Shown: positions 38,502-46,004 of the stretch, piece after piece
How the letters are laid out: every line of letters starts with the position of its first letter
Position numbering within the stretch: position 1 is the first letter of the stretch
The notes under the pieces: model-generated
What the model was told of the DNA's origin: nothing
Seen by the model: only the letters and a program-made list of their open reading frames with translations
Databases searched by the model: none
DNA from: Sphingopyxis macrogoltabida
GTDB taxonomy: Bacteria; Pseudomonadota; Alphaproteobacteria; Sphingomonadales; Sphingomonadaceae
Length of the DNA stretch: 64,000 nt
NCBI GenBank assembly: GCA_003241685.1
Contig: QFPJ01000012.1
Span: 1 to 64,000, forward strand
Direction: 5' to 3'
Program-made: the position numbers and the translations under genes

Positions 38502-39395
38502 CTATTCGGCGCGCGGATGCGCGCTGCGATAGATGTCGAGCAGATGCGCGGCATCGACGGCGGTATAAACCTGCGTCGAGGCGAGGCTGGCGTGGCCGAG
38601 CAATTCCTGCAAACTTCGCAAATCCGCCCCGCCCGCCAGCAGGTGCGTGGCAAAGCTGTGGCGCAGCGCGTGGGGCGTCGTGCGTTCGGGCAGACCCAGC
38701 GCACGCCGCGCCGACCGCACGCTCGCGCGCAACACGCCGGGCTGCAACGCCCCGCCGCGCGCGCCGAGGAACAGCGGCCTATCCTTGCCCAGCGGCCAGG
38801 GGCACGCATCGGCGTAGCGCGACACCGCGCGCGCCACGGCGGGCAGGATCGGGACGATACGCGTCTTGTTCCGCTTGCCGGTGACGCGCAGCGTGTCGCC
38901 CAGCGGCAGCGCCGCGCCGGTCAGCGACAGCGCCTCGCCGATGCGCAGTCCCGCACCATAGAGCAGCAGCAGCAGCGCGAAATCGCGCGCACCGACCCAG
39001 TCCTGCCGCGCATTGTCCCGCACATCCTCTGCGAGTTCCAGCGCCTCGGCGGGCGCGACGGGGCGCGGCAGCCCCTTTTTGACGCGCGGCCCGCGCATTT
39101 GCGGCACGCTGGCGTTCGATCCGCCGACGAAGCGCAGAAAGGATCGCAGCGCCGACAATTCGCGCGCCGCCGACGCATTGCCCAGCCCCTCGGCGCGCCG
39201 CTCGGCCAGATAGGCGCGCAGATCATTGGGGGTGAGCGATTTGAGCATCGACGCATCGACCGCCCCGCCGCGATGGCGCGACAGAAAGGCATCGAACCGC
39301 TCCGCAGTCGCGACATAAGCGCGGCGCGTATGCTCCGACCGGCGCTTTTCATGCGCCAGATGGTCGTTCCAGTCGCGGATCAGATCTGGCGCCAC
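38502..39395 (-). CDS. xerC: Tyrosine recombinase XerC
   Basis: Works with XerD at dif to resolve chromosome dimers. The 297-residue product has the full catalytic set: Arg151 (GLRIGEAL), Lys174 (TGKRNKT), His242 and Arg245 (HALRHSF), His268 (LGHAS) and Tyr277 (VYTAV). The N-terminal SAM-like domain spans about 1-95. It is not within a mobile element; the neighbours are housekeeping genes. XerD is not in the window. Confidence 0.94.
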   Translation of the reverse strand: MAPDLIRDWNDHLAHEKRRSEHTRRAYVATAERFDAFLSRHRGGAVDASMLKSLTPNDLRAYLAERRAEGLGNASAARELSALRSFLRFVGGSNASVPQMRGPRVKKGLPRPVAPAEALELAEDVRDNARQDWVGARDFALLLLLYGAGLRIGEALSLTGAALPLGDTLRVTGKRNKTRIVPILPAVARAVSRYADACPWPLGKDRPLFLGARGGALQPGVLRASVRSARRALGLPERTTPHALRHSFATHLLAGGADLRSLQELLGHASLASTQVYTAVDAAHLLDIYRSAHPRAE

Positions 39396-39439
39396 AACAC
39401 TCCCTCTCGTCCCGCCCGGCGCGAACGAATTTCAGAGGA

Positions 39440-40585
39440 TTAGTGGGTTTTCACGACATCGGAAAGGATCGAGTCGAGCAGCAATATGCCATCGTCGGTC
39501 ACCGCCAGCCGGTCGCCGTGCGCCGCCATCAAGCCCTGTTTCGTCAGCCGCGCGACGGCAGGCGCATCGACGAACGCCGCGCGCTCCAGCCCGCTGCGCG
39601 CCTCGACGCGCGCCAGATCGACGCCTTCGGTCAACCGCAGCCCCATCAGCATCGCCTCGGTCGCGCGGTCGCGCGGCGGCAGGTCGCTCTCGACCTTCAG
39701 CCCGTGGCGATTGCGGTCCACCGCCGCGATGAAATTCTCGGGCTTTTTGTGCCGTTCGGTGGCCTGCCCGCGCCGCCGCCCGTGGGCGCCCGGCCCGACG
39801 CCCGCATAGTCGCCATAGCGCCAATAGGTCAGATTGTGCCGGCTCTCCTCGCCGGGCCGCGCATGGTTCGACACCTCGTAGCGCGGCAGCCCGGCGGCGC
39901 GCGTGATCGCCTGGGTCGCATCGAACAGATCGGCGGCCGCGTCGCCGTCGGGAATGGCGAGATCGCCCTTTGCGGCAAGCGCCCAGAACCGCGTTCCCGG
40001 TTCAATCGTCAGTTGATAGAGCGACAGATGCCCGGTGCCGAAAGCCAGCGCATCGGACAGTTCCGCCTCCCACGCCGCCGCTTCCTGTCCCGGCCGCGCA
40101 TAGATCAGGTCGAAGCTGACCCGTGCGAAATGCGCCTGCGCCGCCGCGATGGCCCGGCGCGCTTCGCCGCCGCTGTGCGCCCGGCCGAGGAAATGAAGCA
40201 CTTGCGGCTCGAAGCTCTGCACGCCGATCGACACGCGATTGACACCCGCGCCCGCCAGCGCCGCGAAATTGGCGACCTCGACCGAATTGGGATTGGCTTC
40301 CAGCGTGATCTCGCAATCATCGGCCAGTCCCCACAGCGCATCGGCCTCGGCGATCACGGCCGCGACCGTTTCGGGCGGCATCAGGCTGGGCGTGCCGCCG
40401 CCGAAGAAGATCGACGACACGCGCCGGCCGGGCAGCAACGTCGCCTCATGGCGCAGATCGGCCAGCAGGGCTCCGCGCCACGCGGCCTGATCGACGCGGT
40501 CGCGCACATGGCTGTTGAAGTCGCAATAGGGACATTTGCTGACGCAGAAGGGCCAGTGGACATAGAGGGCGAGCGGTTCGGCCAT
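39440..40585 (-). CDS. hemW: HemW-like radical SAM protein
   Basis: HemW binds haem and inserts it into haem proteins; it was long annotated as a coproporphyrinogen III oxidase. The 381-residue product has the radical SAM motif CVSKCPYC (Cys14, Cys18, Cys21), FFGGGTPSL, ANPNSVEVANF, GVQSFEPQVL and a C-terminal HemN-type domain (about 285-375). It lacks the HNxE/extra Cys of true HemN. It is the third gene of an rph-rdgB-hemW order that is conserved in alphaproteobacteria. Confidence 0.92.
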   Translation of the reverse strand: MAEPLALYVHWPFCVSKCPYCDFNSHVRDRVDQAAWRGALLADLRHEATLLPGRRVSSIFFGGGTPSLMPPETVAAVIAEADALWGLADDCEITLEANPNSVEVANFAALAGAGVNRVSIGVQSFEPQVLHFLGRAHSGGEARRAIAAAQAHFARVSFDLIYARPGQEAAAWEAELSDALAFGTGHLSLYQLTIEPGTRFWALAAKGDLAIPDGDAAADLFDATQAITRAAGLPRYEVSNHARPGEESRHNLTYWRYGDYAGVGPGAHGRRRGQATERHKKPENFIAAVDRNRHGLKVESDLPPRDRATEAMLMGLRLTEGVDLARVEARSGLERAAFVDAPAVARLTKQGLMAAHGDRLAVTDDGILLLDSILSDVVKTH

Positions 40586-40668
40586 GCGCGGCGATATAGC
40601 GATGCTCCCCTCCCTTCGTCATGCGGAACTTGTTTCGGCATCCATGGCAGGACGTCATCGTCCCGTTT

Positions 40669-40760
40669 CGTCTTTGCGAGGAGCGGAGCGGCGAACCAAT
40701 CTCCAGCGGGCAACACGGCGGGACGATGGCTGGAGATGGCTTCCCGCCCGGCTTTCGCCG
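40669..40760. repeat. Degenerate family A palindrome
   Basis: CGTCTTTGCGAGGAGCGGAGC starts at 40669 (the last base is omitted from the match); ATCTCCAGC (40699-40707) and GCTGGAGAT (40739-40747) are perfect inner arms. The closing arm is degraded. It lies between hemW and rdgB. Confidence 0.55.
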
Positions 40761-40807
40761 GCGTCGTCATGACGAGGCACGAGGGCGGGGATCGGGGCTT
40801 CGGCGTT

Positions 40808-41434
40808 CTAGAATACCCCGGCCACCAGCTTGGCGAACGCGTCGGCGCGGTGGCTGATCGCATGTTTTTCGGCCGGATCGATCTCCGCAAACGTCAAATT
40901 GTTACCGGCCGGAATAAACACCGGATCGTAACCGAAACCCAGTTTGCCGCGCGGCGGCCAGGTCAGGCTGCCGTCGGCGCGGCCCTCGAAAACTTCGGCA
41001 TGGCCGTCGGGCCAGGCCAGGGCCAGCGTACAGACGAAGCGCGCGCGGCGGTCGACATCCGGCCCCTGTTCGGCGAGCAGCCCCTCGACCTTGCCCATCG
41101 CCAGATACCAGTCGCGGCCGGGATTGCCTTCGAACCGCTGCCGTTCGGCCCAGTCGGCGGTATAGACGCCAGGCCGGCCGCCGAGCGCCGCGACCTCGAG
41201 CCCGCTGTCGTCGGCGAGCGCGGGAAGCTGGGCCGCCGACGCGCTCGCATGCGCCTTCAGCAGCGCATTTTCGCGGAACGTCGTGCCCGTCTCCTCCGGT
41301 TCCGGCAGACCGAGATCGCCCGCCGACACAGGATCGATGCCATAGGGTTCGAGCAGCGCGCGAATCTCGCGCACCTTGCCCGCATTGTGGCTCGCGATGA
41401 CAAGTTTGCCAGGGGCGAGCTTGCGATGGGTCAT
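40808..41434 (-). CDS. rdgB: dITP/XTP pyrophosphatase RdgB
   Basis: Removes deaminated purine nucleotides (dITP, XTP) from the pool. The 208-residue product has LVIASHNAGKVREI (start, substrate-binding), ALADDSGLEV, GVYTADWAER, and GFGYDPVF and AEKHAISHRADAF, the classic Ham1 motifs. Length is standard. It follows rph on the minus strand with a repeat-rich gap between them. Confidence 0.95.
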   Translation of the reverse strand: MTHRKLAPGKLVIASHNAGKVREIRALLEPYGIDPVSAGDLGLPEPEETGTTFRENALLKAHASASAAQLPALADDSGLEVAALGGRPGVYTADWAERQRFEGNPGRDWYLAMGKVEGLLAEQGPDVDRRARFVCTLALAWPDGHAEVFEGRADGSLTWPPRGKLGFGYDPVFIPAGNNLTFAEIDPAEKHAISHRADAFAKLVAGVF

Positions 41435-41481
41435 GCGTGTCGATCTTCCGTCAATCTTGGCCGGGAAGGCGGGGCTATAAC

Positions 41482-41659
41482 GGTTTCACGCGAAGACGCG
41501 AAGACGCGAAGGCGCGAAAGCGCTAAGGCGCGAAGATTTTGCGTTTGCCGCGAAGCGGCCTTCTACTCCAACGTCTCGTTGAACCCCGACGACGATAGGG
41601 AAAGGCGTCTATCGGCCCGAACCTTTTTTCTTCGCGCCTTCGCGTCTTCGCGTGAAACC
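41482..41659. repeat. Inverted array of ACGCGAAG-type units
   Basis: Left arm: GGTTTC followed by three perfect ACGCGAAG units (41488-41511) and variant GCGCGAAAG, CGCTAAG, GCGCGAAG units to about 41535. Right arm (41630-41659) is the inverted copy with one unit fewer, ending GTGAAACC. The 95-base centre contains TTTTTT near 41623. It lies between rdgB and rph and cannot code for the same frame across; it can fold into a long stem. Confidence 0.7.
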
Positions 41660-41673
41660 AAATCAATCGCGAC

Positions 41674-42390
41674 CTATTGCCCCGTCGCCTTGTCCTGCGC
41701 CGCGAAAATCTCGCCGCAGCCGATCCGTGCGAGGCGGAGCAGGCGCAGCAGGCCTTCCTCGTCATAGGTCGCGCCCTCGGCGCTCGCCTGCACCTCGACG
41801 ATCTGGCCGCGTCCGGTCAGCACGAAATTGCCGTCCGCCTCGGCCACCGAATCCTCGTCATAGTCAAGGTCGAGCACCGGCGTGCCCTTGTAGATGCCGC
41901 AGGAGATCGCCGCGACCTTGTCCTCGATCGGGTCGGCGGTCAGCGCGCCCGCCGCGATCAGCTTGTCGACCGCCAGCCGCATCGCGACCCACGCGCCCGA
42001 AATCGACGCGGTGCGCGTGCCGCCATCGGCCTGGATCACGTCGCAGTCGATCAGGATCTGCCGCTCGCCCAGCTTCGCCATGTCGACGACGGCGCGCAAG
42101 GACCGGCCGATAAGCCGCTGGATTTCCTGGGTGCGTCCCGACTGCTTGCCCTTCGCCGCCTCGCGGCTGCCGCGCGTGTGGGTGGCGCGGGGCAGCATGC
42201 CATATTCGGCCGTCACCCAGCCCTGCCCCTTGCCGCGCAGGAAGGGCGGCACCCTTTCCTCGACGCTGGCCGTCACCAGCACCCTGGTGTTGCCGAAGCT
42301 GACGAGGACGCTGCCCTCCGCATGAATGGTGAAGCCGGGTTCGATGGCGATGACGCGCATCTGGTCGGGGGCGCGGCCGGAAGGGCGCAT
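41674..42390 (-). CDS. rph: Ribonuclease PH
   Basis: Phosphorolytic 3' exoribonuclease that trims tRNA ends. The 238-residue product has MRPSGRAPDQMR, GSVLVSFGNTRVLVTASVEE (20), FLRGKGQGWVTAEYGMLPRA (20), ID CDVIQADGGTR and GGSE-like DLDYDEDSVAEAD. The start at 42390 gives the conserved opening; a longer frame to 42468 is not conserved. It heads rph-rdgB-hemW and diverges from hrcA-grpE. Confidence 0.95.
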   Translation of the reverse strand: MRPSGRAPDQMRVIAIEPGFTIHAEGSVLVSFGNTRVLVTASVEERVPPFLRGKGQGWVTAEYGMLPRATHTRGSREAAKGKQSGRTQEIQRLIGRSLRAVVDMAKLGERQILIDCDVIQADGGTRTASISGAWVAMRLAVDKLIAAGALTADPIEDKVAAISCGIYKGTPVLDLDYDEDSVAEADGNFVLTGRGQIVEVQASAEGATYDEEGLLRLLRLARIGCGEIFAAQDKATGQ

Positions 42391-42436
42391 AGGGATTCTC
42401 CTGTAAACTGTGGGGGGGCGCTTAGCGGCGCGATCC

Positions 42437-42479
42437 GCCATTGGCCAGAGCCCATTGCCACAGTCCATTGCCAGAGCAT
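42437..42479. repeat. Short tandem repeat upstream of hrcA
   Basis: Three units of about 14 bases, roughly CCATTGCCAGAGC (the first reads CCATTGGCCAGAG, the second CCATTGCCACAGT), lie between rph and hrcA. The middle differs by a few bases. No CIRCE element (TTAGCACTC-N9-GAGTGCTAA) was seen here. Confidence 0.5.
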
Positions 42480-42518
42480 AGCTTGCCCCTCCCCGCTTCC
42501 GTCCCTAAATCCCTGTCC

Positions 42519-43562
42519 ATGATGACGCCCCCGATCACCGAACTCACCACGCGCGCGCGCGACGTGTTCCGGCTGGTCGTCGATGCCTATCTGGAAACGG
42601 GCCAGCCGATCGGATCGCGCACGCTGTCGAAGCTCGCGGCCCTGAACCTGTCGCCCGCGTCGATCCGCAACGTCATGCAGGATCTGGAGGAGTTCGGCCT
42701 GCTCGCCAGCCCGCACACCAGCGCCGGGCGCCTGCCGACCGAACAGGGTCTGCGGCTGTTCGTCGACGGGATGATGCAGGTCGCCGAACCGAGCGCGGAG
42801 GATCGCGCCCAGATCGAGGCGAGCCTGTCCGAAGGCGGGCCGATCGAAAGCGCGCTGGCGCAGGCGACGGCGGCGCTGTCGGGTCTGTCGGCCTGCGCCG
42901 GGCTGGTCCTGGTTCCCAAGCATGAGCGGGTGCTGAAACAGGTCGCCTTCGTACCGATGTCGGCGGCGCAGGCGCTGGTCGTGCTGGTCGCGGGCGACGG
43001 CACGGTCGAAAACCGCGTCATCGACATGCCCGCGGGGCTGAACCCGTCGGTGCTGGTCGAGGCGGGCAATTATATCTCGGCGATGTTGTCGGGCCTGACG
43101 CTGGGCGAGGCGATGGCGCGGGTGCGGCACGAGATAGAGGCCGAACGCATCGCGATCGACCGCGCCGCCGCCGATCTGGTCGCGCGCGGCCTGGCCGTCT
43201 GGTCGTCCGACGGCACCGACCGGCCGGTTCTGATCGTGCGGGGCCAGGCCAATCTGCTCGACGAGGATGCCGTCGGCGACCTCGACCGGGTGCGGCAATT
43301 GCTGGACGAACTGGAAACGAAGCAGGACATCGCGCAATTGCTCGACAGCGCGCGCGAGGGCAGCGCGACCCGGATTTTCATCGGGTCGGAGAACAAACTC
43401 TTTTCGCTGTCGGGATCGTCGGTTATCGCCGCCCCCTATCGCGGCGGCGACGGACGCGTGGTCGGCGTCGTCGGCGTGATCGGCCCCACACGCTTGAACT
43501 ATGCCCGCATCGTTCCCATGGTGGATTTCACCGCACAATCACTCTCGAGACTGATACGATAG
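42519..43562 (+). CDS. hrcA: Heat-inducible transcription repressor HrcA
   Basis: Represses groESL and dnaK operons by binding CIRCE. The 347-residue product has an N-terminal winged helix (about 5-75: LTTRARDVFRLVVDAYLETG, PIGSRTLS, SPASIRNVMQDLEEFGLL, HTSAGRLPTEQGLRLFVD) and the effector domain with IFIGSENKLFSLSGSSVIAA (20). The ATG at 42519 (or 42522) fits. It is the first gene of hrcA-grpE, as in many alphaproteobacteria. Confidence 0.94.
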   Translation: MMTPPITELTTRARDVFRLVVDAYLETGQPIGSRTLSKLAALNLSPASIRNVMQDLEEFGLLASPHTSAGRLPTEQGLRLFVDGMMQVAEPSAEDRAQIEASLSEGGPIESALAQATAALSGLSACAGLVLVPKHERVLKQVAFVPMSAAQALVVLVAGDGTVENRVIDMPAGLNPSVLVEAGNYISAMLSGLTLGEAMARVRHEIEAERIAIDRAAADLVARGLAVWSSDGTDRPVLIVRGQANLLDEDAVGDLDRVRQLLDELETKQDIAQLLDSAREGSATRIFIGSENKLFSLSGSSVIAAPYRGGDGRVVGVVGVIGPTRLNYARIVPMVDFTAQSLSRLIR

Positions 43563-43566
43563 GTTT

Positions 43567-44127
43567 ATGACGAACATCGAAAACGACACCCCCGTCGACG
43601 ACGGCCAGACCGAAGACACCGCCAGCGCAACCGGCAGCGAAGGCGTCGCGACCGAAGCGCGCGATGATGCCGCGACCTTTGCGGACCAGCTCGCCGCCGT
43701 GCAGCAGGACCTGCTCTATGCCCGCGCCGAAACGCAGAATGTCCGCCGCCGCGCCGAAAAGGAGGTCGCCGACGCGCATGCCTATGCCGCGACCAAATTC
43801 GCGCGCGACATCCTTTCGGTCGCCGACAATCTGGGCCGCGCGCTCGCCTCGCTGAGCGAGGAACAGCGCGCCGACGAGGCGATCAAGCCGCTGCTGACCG
43901 GCCTCGAGGCGACCGAGCGCGAACTGATGAGCGTGTTCGAACGCCACGGCATCACGCGCATCGCCGCGATCGGCCTGCCGCTCGACCCCAACCAGCATCA
44001 GGCGATGCTGGAAATCCCCAGCGACAAGGACGCCGGCACGATCGTGCAGGAAATGCAGGCGGGCTATATGATGAAGGACCGGCTGCTGCGCCCCGCGATG
44101 GTGGGCGTGGCCAAAAAGGCGGATTGA
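43567..44127 (+). CDS. grpE: Nucleotide exchange factor GrpE
   Basis: Releases ADP from DnaK. The 186-residue product has an acidic, disordered N-terminus (about 1-35), a long coiled-coil helix (about 40-95, including YARAETQNVRRRAEKEVAD), and the beta domain with DPNQHQAMLEIPSD and GYMMKDRLLRPAMVGVAK. The start lies four bases after the hrcA stop region, so they share an operon. A perfect palindrome follows the stop. Confidence 0.95.
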   Translation: MTNIENDTPVDDGQTEDTASATGSEGVATEARDDAATFADQLAAVQQDLLYARAETQNVRRRAEKEVADAHAYAATKFARDILSVADNLGRALASLSEEQRADEAIKPLLTGLEATERELMSVFERHGITRIAAIGLPLDPNQHQAMLEIPSDKDAGTIVQEMQAGYMMKDRLLRPAMVGVAKKAD

Positions 44128-44139
44128 TTTTCAATTCAT

Positions 44140-44168
44140 CGTCACCCCGGACTTGATCCGGGGTGACG
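44140..44168. repeat. Family E palindrome (CGTCACCCCGGA...)
   Basis: CGTCACCCCGGA (44140-44151) and TCCGGGGTGACG (44157-44168) are perfect inverted copies with a 5-base loop CTTGA, between convergent grpE and def. It is a single hairpin and may also act as a bidirectional terminator. A larger copy is at 46940-47015. Confidence 0.8.
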
Positions 44169-44182
44169 AGCTTTGCGGGTAT

Positions 44183-44716
44183 TCAAGCCGCCTTGCGCAT
44201 CTTCGCGAGCTTCTTCAGCACCATGTCGCGCTTCAGCCGCGACAGATGGTCGATGAACAATATGCCCTCCAGATGGTCGTGCTCGTGCTGGATGCACGTC
44301 GCCATCAGGCCGGTCATGCGTTCGCGGTGCGGCTTGCCGTCCTCGTCCTGCCAGTCCACGGTGACTTCGGCGGGGCGCGTCACGTCGGCATATTGTTCGG
44401 GAACCGACAGGCAGCCTTCCTGATAGACGCTATGCTCCTCGCTCTCGTCCGAAAAGACGGGATTGATGAAGACGCGCGGGGTCCGGATGACCTTCTTGCC
44501 CTCCTCATCCTCGGGATCGGGTTCCTGCAGGTCGATGACCAGAATGCGCTTCGGCACCCCGACCTGAATCGCAGCCAGCCCGATGCCGGGGGCGTCGTAC
44601 ATCGTCTCGAACATGTCGGCGACCAGCGTCTTGAGCTCCGCGTCGAACGTCTCGACGGGCTTGGAAATGACGCGCAGCCGCGGATCGGGGGTCTCTATGA
44701 TGGGGAGGATGGCCAT
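44183..44716 (-). CDS. def: Peptide deformylase
   Basis: Removes the formyl group from nascent N-terminal methionine; metal-dependent. The 177-residue product has motif 1 GIGLAAIQ (about 44-51), motif 2 EGCLSVP (metal ligand Cys102) and motif 3 QHEHDHLEG (ligands His144 and His148, catalytic Glu145). All are intact. The gene faces grpE. recR, fmt and truA follow in the same region, as in other alphaproteobacteria. Confidence 0.96.
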   Translation of the reverse strand: MAILPIIETPDPRLRVISKPVETFDAELKTLVADMFETMYDAPGIGLAAIQVGVPKRILVIDLQEPDPEDEEGKKVIRTPRVFINPVFSDESEEHSVYQEGCLSVPEQYADVTRPAEVTVDWQDEDGKPHRERMTGLMATCIQHEHDHLEGILFIDHLSRLKRDMVLKKLAKMRKAA

Positions 44717-44780
44717 GGGTGCGAGTTATGGTCGCGGGGGCGCCGGGTCAAGGGGCTGGAGCCCAGCGGATGTCTCTTGT

Positions 44781-44873
44781 CGTCATTGCGAGGAGCGCAG
44801 CGACGCGGCAATCTCCAGCTATCGCAACGACGTTAAGATGGCTGGAGATTGCTTCGCTCCGCTCGCAATGACG
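44781..44873. repeat. Family A palindrome, intact empty copy
   Basis: Outer arms CGTCATTGCGAG (44781-44792) and CGCAATGACG (44864-44873), inner arms CAATCTCCAGC and GCTGGAGATTG, with a central spacer of about 20 bases. Compare 45531-45968, where the same arms enclose a gene, and 55106-55200. Confidence 0.85.
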
Positions 44874-44894
44874 TAATTTCTCCTCTTTGGCGCA

Positions 44895-45491
44895 TCACCC
44901 CACCGGCCGCCGCGCCCGCAGCGCCTGCGCCAGCGTCCCTTCGTCGAGATAATCCAGTTCGCCCCCCACCGGCAGGCCATGCGCCAGTTGCGTCAGCCGC
45001 ACCGGATAGCCCTCCAGCCGTTCGGCGAGGTAATGCGCCGTCGTCTGGCCCTCCAGCGTCGCGTTCATCGCCAGCACGACCTCGTCGATGCCGCCCGCCG
45101 CGACCCGCGCGACGAGGGCATCGATGCTGAGGTCCTGCGGCCGCACGCCTTCCAGGGCCGACAGCCGCCCGCCAAGCACATGATATTTGCCGGGAAAGAG
45201 CCGCGACTTGTCGAGCGCCCACAGGTCCGACACCTCCTCGACGACGCAGAGGCTGCGGTCGTCGCGGCGCGGGTCGGCGCAGATCGCGCACGGGTCCTGC
45301 GTATCGACATTGCCGCAGATGCCGCAGGTGACGAGCCGCTCGGACACCGTCCGGAGCGCCGCGAGCAAGGGCGCAAAGCTGCTCTCGCGCTTCTTCATCA
45401 GGTGCAGCACCGCGCGCCGCGCCGAGCGCGGACCAAGGCCGGGAAGCCGGGCGAGTTGCTGGACGAGGGCTTCGATTTCGGTGGAGGCCAT
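44895..45491 (-). CDS. recR: Recombination mediator RecR
   Basis: Works with RecO and RecF to load RecA at gaps. The 198-residue product has a helix-hairpin-helix start (LARLPGLGPRSARRAVLHL), the zinc finger CGICGNVDTQDPCAICAD (four Cys) and the Toprim domain (about 80-175) with VVEEVSDLWAL and DEVVLAMNATLEGQTTA. The start at 45491 gives MASTEIEALVQQLARLPG; 45536 is an alternative within a repeat. It follows def on the minus strand. Confidence 0.95.
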   Translation of the reverse strand: MASTEIEALVQQLARLPGLGPRSARRAVLHLMKKRESSFAPLLAALRTVSERLVTCGICGNVDTQDPCAICADPRRDDRSLCVVEEVSDLWALDKSRLFPGKYHVLGGRLSALEGVRPQDLSIDALVARVAAGGIDEVVLAMNATLEGQTTAHYLAERLEGYPVRLTQLAHGLPVGGELDYLDEGTLAQALRARRPVG

Positions 45492-45530
45492 GGCGGGGTG
45501 GTAATGGGCCAACGCACTGCCCGCAACATT

Positions 45531-45569
45531 CGTCATTGCGAGGAGCGCAGCGACGAAGCAATCTCCAGC
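45531..45569. repeat. Family A left half, abutting the GIY-YIG gene
   Basis: CGTCATTGCGAGGAGCGCAG, then CGACGAAGCAATCTCCAGC, the left half of a family A element. It ends directly before the GIY-YIG ATG at 45571. Its complement (GGAGATTGCTTC...CGCAATGACG) lies beyond the gene at 45881-45910. Confidence 0.85.
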
Positions 45570-45570
45570 A

Positions 45571-45870
45571 ATGCGCGACGAGCGGCGGCCTGCGGTCTAC
45601 ATCATGACGAACCGGAAAGGCGGCGTGCTTTATACCGGCGTCACATCGAACCTGATCGCGCGCGCATGGCAACACCGACAGAAACAGAGCGGTTTTTCCG
45701 CGCGCTATCGCTGCGACAAGCTGGTCTGGTTCGAAGTTCACGACAGCATGGAAGCGGCGATCGCCCGTGAGAAGCAAATCAAGGCGGGATCGAGAACGAG
45801 GAAAATGGCGCTGATCGAAGCGGCCAACCCGCAATGGCGCGACCTGTATCCTGAGCTGACGAGCGAATAG
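45571..45870 (+). CDS. GIY-YIG nuclease family protein embedded in a palindromic repeat
   Basis: A 99-residue GIY-YIG domain: VYIM at residues 9-12 and LYTG at 20-23 give the two Tyr (Tyr10, Tyr21), followed by the conserved Arg31 (LIARAWQHR) and the metal-binding Glu67 in IAREKQIK. It is the single-domain type (COG2827, YhbQ-like) with no DNA-binding extension. The ATG comes two bases after a family A repeat half, and the stop codon TAG is the first base of the right palindrome arm. No ribosome site is obvious. GIY-YIG enzymes nick or cut DNA, so action on the flanking palindromes is a reasonable but untested idea. Confidence 0.85.
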   Translation: MRDERRPAVYIMTNRKGGVLYTGVTSNLIARAWQHRQKQSGFSARYRCDKLVWFEVHDSMEAAIAREKQIKAGSRTRKMALIEAANPQWRDLYPELTSE

Positions 45871-45968
45871 GCCGATGGCGGGAGATTGCTTCGCTGCGCT
45901 CGCAATGACGTAACCGACCGTCATTGCGAGAAGCCGAAGGCGACGAAGCAATCTCCCGCCATCGGCCT
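45869..45968. repeat. Family A right half and adjoining palindrome
   Basis: AGGCCGATGGCGGGAGATTG (start at 45869, 25-base arm to 45893) is the exact inverse of the arm at 45944-45968. The outer ends are CGCAATGACG (45901-45910) and CGTCATTGCGAG (45919-45930), only 8 bases apart, so two family A ends meet head to head. It lies between the GIY-YIG gene and fmt. Confidence 0.85.
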
Positions 45969-46004
45969 TGCACAGCGCCGCATCCTCCGCCAAAGGCGCA
46001 GCCC

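Noticed and set aside
39440..40585. True coproporphyrinogen III oxidase HemN
   Set aside because: Size and the N-terminal CxxxCxxC setting fit HemW; the HemN-specific N-terminal extension is absent.
41488..41535. CRISPR-like array
   Set aside because: Units are only 8 bases with no spacers; no cas genes. It is a simple tandem and inverted repeat.
42391..42518. CIRCE element before hrcA-grpE
   Set aside because: No TTAGCACTC or its complement was found.
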